Assembly: GCA_016193165.1 (NCBI GenBank)
Contig: JACPST010000126.1
Coordinates: forward strand, 1-5,161
DNA from: Deltaproteobacteria bacterium
Lineage (GTDB): Bacteria > Bdellovibrionota > JACOXK01 > 2-02-FULL-40-11
Length of the DNA stretch: 5,161 nt
Direction of reading: 5' to 3'
The notes beneath the pieces were generated by a model. It had not been told where the DNA came from. It did not search any database and saw only the letters and a list, made by a program, of their open reading frames with translations. Position 1 is the stretch's first letter. The number at the start of each line of letters is the position of its first letter. Shown piece after piece: positions 1-4,821 of this stretch. Position numbers and translations under genes: made by a program.

Positions 1-1
1 C

Positions 2-700
2 GCTGTGATTACAGAACTGGTCCATAATGGCTTCATTCCTGAGGGAAAAGGACAAGTTGATTTTGGAAAAGAGAAGGTTACAAAACAGTTTGTAAATATA
101 AATATCATGTTTGTGATTGATGGCTTTGTGGATGGGATTGTTCGAAGTCTCAATCGCATTGTATTCAAAGTAACCTCTTTTATTCCTGTGCCGGGGATAG
201 AACATGTCCAAAAGGTTTTACAAGCCATGGTAAACTTTTCCGTCGGATATGTGGATGAGACTATTTTAAGTTATAGTTTCTATAAAAGAAATGACAATGT
301 TTGGGCATCTGCCACAGACGGCGTGATTTTATATGCCCAAAATTGGAAAACCATTCTTAAGCTTTCCGCAATCATGGCGGCTCTAAGTTATGGGGCTGCG
401 TTAGCTTTTTTTGTGGTGCTGTTGCCGCCAATCTCTGGGCTATCCGCCTTACTCCCCGGTCTTCAAAATTTCTTTCTCTTGGGGGCGCTCATTGTTTCAT
501 TGATGTTCAGAGGAGTATTGGTAGAATCTTTTGTGATGCCTACGATGATCAGCGCTTACTATCATGCAATTCAAGGCCAAGTCCCCAATCCAGAGTGGGA
601 TGCAAAGCTTTCGCAAGTTTCAAACAAATTTGCAGAAATGAAAAACAAAGCTTTGAACTGGAAACAAGAAAAAACTGAGGCCCAAGCCAAGGCAGCTTAA
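2..700 (+). CDS. Unrecognised membrane protein, 5' truncated by the window edge
   Basis: The frame is open to the left edge, so the true start is probably outside the window. A GTG at 5 is possible, but only four bases precede it and no ribosome binding site can be judged. About 231 residues are visible (numbered from the GTG). An amphipathic, mildly hydrophobic N-terminal part contains VDETILSYSFYKR (about 83-95) and DGVILYAQNWKTILK (about 105-119). Two clear hydrophobic helices follow at about 120-150 and 154-178, separated by a Pro/Gly-rich turn. The tail (about 196-231) is charged, Lys/Glu/Ala-rich and probably helical and cytoplasmic. The layout of a YVDE-type motif before two late membrane helices faintly recalls the C-terminal part of choline-transporter-like proteins, but I cannot assign a family. 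The gene ends 110 bp before the next gene and no GC-rich terminator is visible after it. Confidence 0.75.
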   Translation, partial: AVITELVHNGFIPEGKGQVDFGKEKVTKQFVNINIMFVIDGFVDGIVRSLNRIVFKVTSFIPVPGIEHVQKVLQAMVNFSVGYVDETILSYSFYKRNDNVWASATDGVILYAQNWKTILKLSAIMAALSYGAALAFFVVLLPPISGLSALLPGLQNFFLLGALIVSLMFRGVLVESFVMPTMISAYYHAIQGQVPNPEWDAKLSQVSNKFAEMKNKALNWKQEKTEAQAKAA

Positions 701-769
701 GCAGAAATCGTATACTTCCTTCTTAAAAAGAAAATTCTTTGCCCATACATAGGTGCTTGATTTTTAAGC

Positions 770-784
770 ATTTACATTGTAAAT
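770..784. promoter_or_regulatory. Perfect 7-1-7 palindrome, candidate operator
   Basis: The sequence ATTTACA-T-TGTAAAT is a perfect inverted repeat of 7 bp around one central base. It lies 26 bp upstream of the start codon at 811. It overlaps the only plausible -10 (TAAATA, 780-785), which sits 17 bp after a TTGATT (757-762), so a bound protein would block or tune transcription of the small secreted-protein gene. The 7-1-7 geometry is that of Fur-family (Fur/PerR/Zur) boxes, but the bases are not a textbook match to any of them. The TACA/TGTA core also resembles BlaI/CopY-type half sites, though those use a different spacing. The regulator is therefore unknown. Confidence 0.45.
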
Positions 785-810
785 AGAGAGTACTTTTTAA
801 GGAGGAGTCA

Positions 811-1119
811 ATGAAACAAACCTTATTACTTATTATTTTTGTGGCATTTTTGGGACTTTCTTTTGCTCAAGCTCATGAAGCAAATCAGGCTGATGGGTTA
901 AGAATTGATTCCGCAAATCCTGAGCAAGCATATTCTCCCATGCAGTGCATGTGTTATCCTTGGGTATGGTCATGGAACACATGGTGGCATCATCATGTCT
1001 ATTGGGGTGGATGTGGTTGGATTCATACCTACTCCCGTGCGGACTATGTCTATCATGGATTTTTTAATCGGTATGTTTGGGTGTGTACGTGGCCCAACTG
1101 TGGGGCGATTCGCTTCTAG
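811..1119 (+). CDS. Small secreted Trp/His/Cys-rich protein, function unknown
   Basis: This 102-residue protein starts at an ATG preceded by a strong AGGAGG site (800-805) at 5-nt spacing. Residues 1-21 form a Sec signal peptide: Lys at 3, a hydrophobic core to about 18, then A-Q-A at 19-21 as a signal peptidase I site. The mature part is about 80 residues and extremely aromatic, with nine Trp between 51 and 94 and many Tyr. It also has five Cys (46, 48, 68, 92, 97) and a His cluster (60-62, plus 72 and 82). CxC at 46-48 and the WWHHH segment could bind a metal, or the cysteines could form disulphides in the periplasm or outside; both are inference. No family is recognised. The stop codon (1117-1119) lies two bases from an inverted-repeat element, so the present C-terminus may have been set by an insertion. 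Confidence 0.8.
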   Translation: MKQTLLLIIFVAFLGLSFAQAHEANQADGLRIDSANPEQAYSPMQCMCYPWVWSWNTWWHHHVYWGGCGWIHTYSRADYVYHGFFNRYVWVCTWPNCGAIRF

Positions 1120-1120
1120 G

Positions 1121-1251
1121 AGGGGCTGTTCAAAAAGGCCCATCTACTTCGTTGCCCCCCGATCAAGTCGGGGGCAGGCTCCATTTTTTTAAGTACGCCT
1201 CAGTCGCGCCTCCTCTGGCTCCTTGTATCTGGACCTTTTTGAACAGCCCCT
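1121..1251. repeat. 131-bp non-coding element with 18-bp terminal inverted repeats (MITE/REP-like)
   Basis: The left end (1121-1138, AGGGGCTGTTCAAAAAGG) is exactly the reverse complement of the right end (1234-1251). A further imperfect match continues inwards on both sides (CCA and TAC shared at matching offsets). The interior has no credible gene. It contains a separate GC-rich stem-loop (1153-1176). The element fills almost the whole gap between two convergent small genes. Size, terminal repeats and lack of coding potential fit a miniature inverted-repeat transposable element or a large extragenic palindrome. CTTCT occurs just outside both ends (1113-1117 and 1252-1256) and could be a target duplication, but the left copy is three bases away from the repeat, so this is uncertain. 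On either strand the RNA could fold into one long hairpin and help end both transcripts. Confidence 0.7.
1153..1176. terminator. GC-rich stem-loop inside the inverted-repeat element; possible terminator
   Basis: TGCCCCC(C)GA pairs with TCGGGGGCA around the loop TCAAG, with one bulged C: nine base pairs, seven of them in a GC-rich run. On the + strand it is followed, after seven bases, by A and seven Ts (1183-1190), which makes a weak intrinsic terminator for the gene ending at 1119; the gap before the T-run is longer than usual. The core CCCCGACTTGATCGGGG, read on the minus strand, resembles palindromic motifs I recall from extragenic repeats of many bacteria, so it may be part of a mobile repeat rather than a dedicated terminator. 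Confidence 0.4.
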
Positions 1252-1281
1252 CTTCTCCTCAAACCTGAGGGATTGTAAAAG

Positions 1282-1485
1282 TTACTGTGTTGGTGCTTCA
1301 GGAGCAGGAGCTTCTGAAGTCTCTGGTGTTTCTTCTGGAGTCGCTGGTTGAGCTTCTGTCGTTGTTTGTCCAGGATGCTCACTCACGGCTTCTCCTGGAT
1401 GCTCATGGGCTTTGTGTTTATAGAGACAATAGCCCACAACCAGAGCCAGAACTGCGATAATTCCAATGAGATATGATTTTTTCAT
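1282..1485 (-). CDS. Small single-pass membrane protein with EHPG repeats and Pro/Glu/Thr-rich tail
   Basis: This 67-residue protein starts at the ATG complementary to 1483-1485. An AAGGAG site (complement of 1495-1500) sits 9 nt upstream, and a candidate promoter lies just beyond. Residues 1-3 (MKK) and a hydrophobic stretch at about 5-22 form a signal anchor. Cys20 is preceded by Tyr, so this is not a proper lipobox. Then comes a His-rich linker and two imperfect 8-residue repeats, EHPGEAVS (28-35) and EHPGQTTT (36-43). The rest (44-67) is Pro/Glu/Thr/Ala-rich and surely disordered, projecting from the membrane into the periplasm. I associate small proteins with repeated EHPG motifs with uncultured bacterial lineages but know of no function. 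The gene is divergent from the peroxiredoxin gene and convergent with the secreted-protein gene. Confidence 0.75.
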   Translation of the reverse strand: MKKSYLIGIIAVLALVVGYCLYKHKAHEHPGEAVSEHPGQTTTEAQPATPEETPETSEAPAPEAPTQ

Positions 1486-1513
1486 AGTAAGAATCTCCTT
1501 TCAATAAAGAAAG

Positions 1514-1542
1514 ACTGTACAGAAAATTTTTTAAAAAGTTAA
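1514..1542 (-). promoter_or_regulatory. Candidate sigma-70-type promoter for the EHPG-repeat gene
   Basis: Read on the minus strand, TTAACT (complement of 1537-1542) and TACAGT (complement of 1514-1519) are separated by 17 bp. Each matches four of six consensus bases, and the spacer is A/T-rich. Transcription would start near 1507 and leave a leader of about 20 nt containing the AAGGAG site. It stands back to back with the peroxiredoxin promoter, its -35 being 18 bp from the other -35. The -10 also lies within CTGTACAG (1515-1522), a perfect 8-bp palindrome of unknown meaning. Confidence 0.45.
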
Positions 1543-1560
1543 CTAAAAAAAGCATAAATC

Positions 1561-1589
1561 TTGACAAAAAAGGTATTAATCCCTATCTT
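1561..1589 (+). promoter_or_regulatory. Strong sigma-70-type promoter for the peroxiredoxin gene
   Basis: A perfect -35 TTGACA (1561-1566) is followed at 17 bp by TATCTT (1584-1589), which matches four of six -10 bases. Start of transcription is expected near 1596, giving a leader of about 27 nt with a strong AGGAGG site (1612-1617). TTAATC occurs twice at 12-bp spacing across the -10 (1576-1581 and 1588-1593) and might be a regulator site. No PerR- or OxyR-like box is evident. Confidence 0.65.
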
Positions 1590-1622
1590 AATCTCAATTT
1601 TAACCCTTTTGAGGAGGAAGTT

Positions 1623-2207
1623 ATGGCAACATTAGTTCAAAAACCCGCCCCTGAGTTTAAAGGTCAGGCTGTTGTGGGGAAAGAGTTTAAGGAAGTAAAA
1701 CTATCGGATTATAAAGGAAAATGGGTCGTTCTTTTCTTTTATCCTTTGGATTTTACATTTGTATGTCCAACGGAAATTACAGCCTTTAGCGACAATTATG
1801 ATAAGTTTAAAGAGCTCAATGCGGAAGTAATTGGTGTTTCGGTGGATAGTCACTTTACGCATTTGGCTTGGGTCAATACTCCTAGAAAAGAAGGCGGGTT
1901 GGGAGAGCTCAGGTATCCACTGCTTTCAGATCTATCTAAAAATATCGCTCGTGACTATGGCGTTCTTTTAGACGCGGGGATTGCGCTTCGAGGACTTTTT
2001 ATCATTAACCCTGAAGGGATGGTTCAATATACGGTTGTTCATGATTTGGGAGTGGGGCGAAACGTAGATGAAACTCTGCGAGTGCTCGCCGCATTTCAAC
2101 AAGTGAAAAAAACCGGAGAAGTTTGCCCAGTCAACTGGACGCCTGGAAAAGAAACGATGAAGCCTAGTCCCGCGGCTTCAAGACAATATTTTAGTAAGCA
2201 CGGCTAG
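1623..2207 (+). CDS. Typical 2-Cys peroxiredoxin (AhpC/Prx1 class)
   Basis: This 194-residue thiol peroxidase reduces H2O2, organic peroxides and probably peroxynitrite in the cytoplasm, and is recharged by thioredoxin or AhpF-type reductases. The peroxidatic Cys48 sits in the P41-xxx-T45-xx-C48 motif (FTFVCPTEI), with the conserved active-site Arg123. The resolving Cys168 lies in GEVCPVNW. Length and both cysteines are standard for the typical 2-Cys class, which forms antiparallel dimers and decameric rings. It has GGLG (91-94) and a C-terminal YF (189-190), the two motifs associated with easily hyperoxidised 'sensitive' Prx1-type enzymes. The start ATG follows an AGGAGG site at 5-nt spacing and a near-consensus promoter. 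No reductase gene is next to it. Its last 17 bp overlap the convergent symporter gene. The names ahpC, prx or tsa could all be used; I leave the symbol empty. Confidence 0.96.
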   Translation: MATLVQKPAPEFKGQAVVGKEFKEVKLSDYKGKWVVLFFYPLDFTFVCPTEITAFSDNYDKFKELNAEVIGVSVDSHFTHLAWVNTPRKEGGLGELRYPLLSDLSKNIARDYGVLLDAGIALRGLFIINPEGMVQYTVVHDLGVGRNVDETLRVLAAFQQVKKTGEVCPVNWTPGKETMKPSPAASRQYFSKHG

Positions 2208-3765
2208 AAGAAGCTGTTTCTTTGTGGTTGTCATTTTCTTTGTGTAGAATCTGATAGGCAATATTGCTGATAAAAGAATTAATTTTTCCAAAATGGCTTA
2301 GAATTTCAATGTGCAGGGAGCTTGTGTCAAAGGCTTCCTTGATTCCATGGCGCAGCCGAATCAAATGGTTTTCTCGAAGATGAAGTTCTACGTGAAGCAA
2401 ATGTTCTTTGTTTTCTAAAACTTTTTTGTAGAGGTCCAAGTTTTGATTGGTAAAGGCAGAGATAGCAAGTTGAAAATTTTGGACGACTTGTTCATGAAAT
2501 TCTCTGAGTTCCTTAAATCCTTCCTCAGAAAAGAAAAGTTTCTTTTCAATTTTAATTTTAGCAAGCGGTAAAATAGATTTAGCAACGACGTCTCCAATAT
2601 TCTCAAGATCGCACGTCAAGATGATGAGGTCTGATTGTTGACTGGCTTGTTCGGGAGAGAGTGTTTGTTGTGAAAGTTGGAGAAGATATTTTTTGATTTC
2701 TCGATATAAAATATCGGATCGTTCTTCTAATTTTTCGATATCCGCTAGAACGATGAGGTCATTTTTTCGAAACACAACCATGGATTTTTCAAGCATTTCT
2801 TGAACAATCCCTGCCATACGAATGACTTCACGAGAGGCTTGGCCAAAAGCAAATGAGGGGGTCGAAAGGACGTGGTTGTCTAAATATTTTGGACGAAAGG
2901 CTTCGGGTTCGGGTTTCAAAGGAAATAGTTTTTGAATGAAAGAGGCGCCGATCTGAGTGAGAGGGATAAAAAGAATGGCCAATGCCGCGTTAAATAAAAA
3001 ATGCGCATTAGCAATTTGTCTGCTTTCAGAAATCGCTGTCCAGCTGACGAGCGTTTCAAAAGAGCCTAAAAATGGAAAGATCAAAATGGCTCCAGAAACC
3101 TTGAGAAAAATGTGCGCAAAGGCGGCTTGTTTCGCTCGGTCTCCCAGTTTTAAAGATACCAGCGTGTGAGCAAAAGAAAGAATAATTCCCAGAGAAGCCG
3201 CGCTGCTTTGAAGAAGTGCGGTTAAAAGAGCTGAAATCAATAAAGATACAAAAGCATAATCTTTAAGAAGTTGGAGTGACAAAAGAAGAATTTGAGAATT
3301 TTTAAAACTTCGTCCAGCTTCTCCCATTTGCCACATGCCTAGAAAAATAAATCCAATTCCTAGGATAAAAAGTCCATAAGCTTGTTTTTTGATTCCAAGA
3401 AAACTAAAAAGAAGAAATCCAATAATGATAAGGAGCAAAGAGTAATCCGCGACATGAAAAGCCAAGAGTTGAACTGTGATCGTTGTTCCTATGTCCGCTC
3501 CCAAAATAATGATCATAGCTTGGGTGAGTGTGAGCAGGACAGAGGAGGCAAATCCCACCACCATCGCAATGGCAGCAGAGCTGCTTTGCAAAACAAGCGC
3601 CATAAAAAAACCAGTTAAAAAGGTAAATAAGCGATTTTCAGTGAGCTTCGATAAAATATTTCGTAAGCGATCCCCGGCAATCTTTTGAAGATTTTCGCGG
3701 GTGATGTGAAGTCCATAGATCAGAAGACAAATGCCGCCAAAAAGGGTAACCCACGTTAAATTCAC
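2191..3765 (-). CDS. Na+/phosphate symporter with C-terminal PhoU-like domain (NptA/YjbB type)
   Basis: This 524-residue inner-membrane protein of the Na/Pi cotransporter family moves phosphate with sodium. It starts at a GTG (complement of 3763-3765) with AGGAG (complement of 3775-3779) 9 nt upstream. The first family repeat spans about 5-145, with QSSSAA (60-65) and GADIGTT (89-95), the hallmark substrate-binding motifs. The second repeat spans about 168-275, with QSSAAS (186-191) and a closing [17 protein letters not shown] (253-269). About eight membrane segments are visible. Residues about 300-510 form a soluble helical PhoU-like domain ([17 protein letters not shown]; later [17 protein letters not shown]). 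The second repeat is unusual: after QSSAAS the expected GANIGT segment is missing, and the sequence runs through about eleven residues directly into [10 protein letters not shown]. The reading frame is intact, so this is a real variant, not a frameshift. No clear Pho box is seen upstream. It is divergent from nuoB and convergent with the peroxiredoxin gene. Confidence 0.93.
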   Translation of the reverse strand: MNLTWVTLFGGICLLIYGLHITRENLQKIAGDRLRNILSKLTENRLFTFLTGFFMALVLQSSSAAIAMVVGFASSVLLTLTQAMIIILGADIGTTITVQLLAFHVADYSLLLIIIGFLLFSFLGIKKQAYGLFILGIGFIFLGMWQMGEAGRSFKNSQILLLSLQLLKDYAFVSLLISALLTALLQSSAASLGIILSFAHTLVSLKLGDRAKQAAFAHIFLKVSGAILIFPFLGSFETLVSWTAISESRQIANAHFLFNAALAILFIPLTQIGASFIQKLFPLKPEPEAFRPKYLDNHVLSTPSFAFGQASREVIRMAGIVQEMLEKSMVVFRKNDLIVLADIEKLEERSDILYREIKKYLLQLSQQTLSPEQASQQSDLIILTCDLENIGDVVAKSILPLAKIKIEKKLFFSEEGFKELREFHEQVVQNFQLAISAFTNQNLDLYKKVLENKEHLLHVELHLRENHLIRLRHGIKEAFDTSSLHIEILSHFGKINSFISNIAYQILHKENDNHKETASSSRAY

Positions 3766-3858
3766 GCTCTTTTTCTCCTATTTCATCTTATCGGCTGAAG
3801 CGCGAGATATCATAAGTATTTGACTTGATTGATACTCTTTGTTAATCCTAAAGCATTC

Positions 3859-4332
3859 ATGGGATTAAATCAATTCATTGGCAGTTTTTTTACGACTAAA
3901 GCTGAATTTTTTATTCAATGGGGGCGCAAAAACTCTCTTTGGCCCCTGCCTTTTGGGACGGCCTGTTGTGGGATTGAATACATGGCTGTTTTGGCTTCTC
4001 ATTATGATGCGGCACGATTGGGGGCGGAAGTGGTGCGTTTTTCTCCCAGACAGTCTGACCTATTGATTGTCGCAGGAACTATTACCGAAAAAATGGCCCC
4101 TGTGCTTAAGAAAATTTATGACCAAATGTTAGAGCCCAAATGGGTGATTTCAATGGGAGTGTGCGCGAGTTCTGGGGGATTTTATCGCTCTTATCATGTT
4201 AAACAGGGTATTCATGACCTTATTCCTGTAGATGTATATGTTCCAGGCTGTCCTCCAACGCCAGAAGCGGTTATTCAAGGGATTATGAAAATCCAGGAAA
4301 AAATTGAAAAGACAAAGGTTTTTGGTAGATAA
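3859..4332 (+). CDS. nuoB: NADH-quinone oxidoreductase subunit B (NuoB, cluster N2 subunit)
   Basis: This 157-residue peripheral-arm subunit of respiratory complex I binds the terminal 4Fe-4S cluster N2 that passes electrons to quinone. From ATG 3859 the four cluster ligands are Cys36-Cys37 ([10 protein letters not shown]), Cys102 (GVCASSGG) and Cys131 (VPGCPPTPE). Their 65- and 29-residue spacings are those of Thermus Nqo6. The motifs [25 protein letters not shown] and WVISMG are also typical. The frame is open back to a TTG at 3829, but MGLNQFIG fits the usual family N-terminus, so I chose ATG 3859. Neither start has a clear Shine-Dalgarno; only TAAAG precedes 3859. TTGACT at 3820-3825 could be a -35, but its -10 is poor. 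nuoA and nuoC are not adjacent; instead two Fe-S maturation genes follow, the first after 51 bp. A related hydrogenase-like complex subunit is less likely given this close match. Confidence 0.95.
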   Translation: MGLNQFIGSFFTTKAEFFIQWGRKNSLWPLPFGTACCGIEYMAVLASHYDAARLGAEVVRFSPRQSDLLIVAGTITEKMAPVLKKIYDQMLEPKWVISMGVCASSGGFYRSYHVKQGIHDLIPVDVYVPGCPPTPEAVIQGIMKIQEKIEKTKVFGR

Positions 4333-4343
4333 TATTTGAAAGT

Positions 4344-4357
4344 ATGATATAGATCAT
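4344..4357. promoter_or_regulatory. Weak FNR/CRP-like dyad between nuoB and the A-type carrier gene
   Basis: ATGAT-ATAG-ATCAT is a 5-4-5 inverted repeat containing the TGAT-N4-ATCA core of FNR-family sites (consensus TTGAT-N4-ATCAA). It lies in the 51-bp gap, 26 bp before the carrier start. No good promoter is placed for activation from here, so it could at most act as a roadblock or be a chance dyad. Confidence 0.2.
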
Positions 4358-4383
4358 CTTCTTTAAAAGGAGAGGGGGAAAAT

Positions 4384-4821
4384 ATGAGTAAATTTGAGTT
4401 AACACCATCGGCCGCTGAAAAAATTAAAGCTATTCGTGCCTCAGAAAATAAGGCTGACTACGGACTTCGTGTTCGAGTCGCTGGGAGTGGATGTTCTGGT
4501 CCTCAATATCAGTTGGGGTTGGAAGAAAAAGAAGGCGAAGGAGATTTTGTCGTCGATTCTCAAGGAATAAAAATTTTTATCGATCCAGAGTCTTCTGAAG
4601 TTGTTCAAGGAAGCACCTTAGATTTTATCGAAGGACCACAAGGCTCTGGGTTTAAAATTTCTAATCCCAATGCTCAGCAAAGTGGTGGTGGATGCGGAAG
4701 CGGTGGCGGTGGTGGCTGCGGGAGTGGTGGATGTGGAAGCGGTGGTGGTTCTCATTCTCATGGGGATGACAAAGAAGAAGAAGGCCACGGTCATGGCGGC
4801 GGTGGTGGGTGTTGTGGATAA
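4384..4821 (+). CDS. A-type Fe-S carrier (HesB/IscA/ErpA family) with long Gly/Cys/His tail
   Basis: This 145-residue protein has an IscA-like core (about 1-97) that normally accepts Fe-S clusters from a scaffold and passes them to apo-enzymes in the cytoplasm. The core has the first ligand Cys37 in GSGCSGPQYQLGL, then FIDPES, LDFIEGPQGSGFKISNPNA. Family members usually finish soon after NPNA with CGCG. Here the CxC is replaced by a tail of about 48 residues with Cys104, 112, 117, 143 and 144, two His pairs (124/126 in HSHGDD and 135/137 in GHGHGG), an acidic DDKEEE and many glycines. Cys104 is near the place of the first CxC cysteine; the second is displaced. The start ATG follows AAGGAGA (4367-4373) at about 10 nt. 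An in-frame DNA duplication (39-bp period) built part of the tail. Its end overlaps the start of the mrp gene, suggesting coupled translation. The tail may store or sense metal, which is inference. Confidence 0.92.
   Translation: MSKFELTPSAAEKIKAIRASENKADYGLRVRVAGSGCSGPQYQLGLEEKEGEGDFVVDSQGIKIFIDPESSEVVQGSTLDFIEGPQGSGFKISNPNAQQSGGGCGSGGGGGCGSGGCGSGGGSHSHGDDKEEEGHGHGGGGGCCG
4687..4745 (+). repeat. In-frame direct repeat within the Gly/Cys tail coding region
   Basis: Two 20-bp copies (4687-4706 and 4726-4745) differ at one base (C at 4695, T at 4734) and are 39 bp, or 13 codons, apart. Each encodes GGCGSGG-type sequence. The repeat is in frame, so copy-number change by slippage would lengthen or shorten the tail and add or remove a cysteine without breaking the gene. 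It explains the growth of this low-complexity tail. Confidence 0.75.

Noticed and set aside
727..740. AAAGAA-AA-TTCTTT inverted repeat as a terminator of the first gene
   Set aside because: The stem is short and all A/T-rich with a two-base loop, too weak to act as an intrinsic terminator.
1121..1251. CRISPR-like or IS insertion
   Set aside because: There is only one inverted pair, no regularly spaced direct repeats and no transposase frame inside.
905..1268. Two further + strand open frames overlapping the Trp/His/Cys-rich gene and the element
   Set aside because: They lack ribosome binding sites, have no family features, and are shifted reads of the secreted-protein gene and the inverted-repeat element.
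1285..1350. Original longer C-terminus of the secreted protein restored by removing the element
   Set aside because: Joining across CTTCT gives an open frame, but it would run antisense through the well-supported EHPG gene and has no recognisable features.
1200..1382. Minus-strand open frame running from the EHPG gene into the element
   Set aside because: It is a shifted read of the EHPG gene, very Gln/Arg/Lys-rich, with no ribosome binding site; the 1282-1485 frame has a signal anchor and a good site.
1426..1428. Lipoprotein attachment at Cys20 of the EHPG protein
   Set aside because: The residue before Cys is Tyr, which does not fit a lipobox, so a signal anchor is more likely.
2957..3688. 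Several + strand open frames opposite the symporter gene
   Set aside because: They are antisense shadows; the minus strand reads as a complete Na/Pi symporter.
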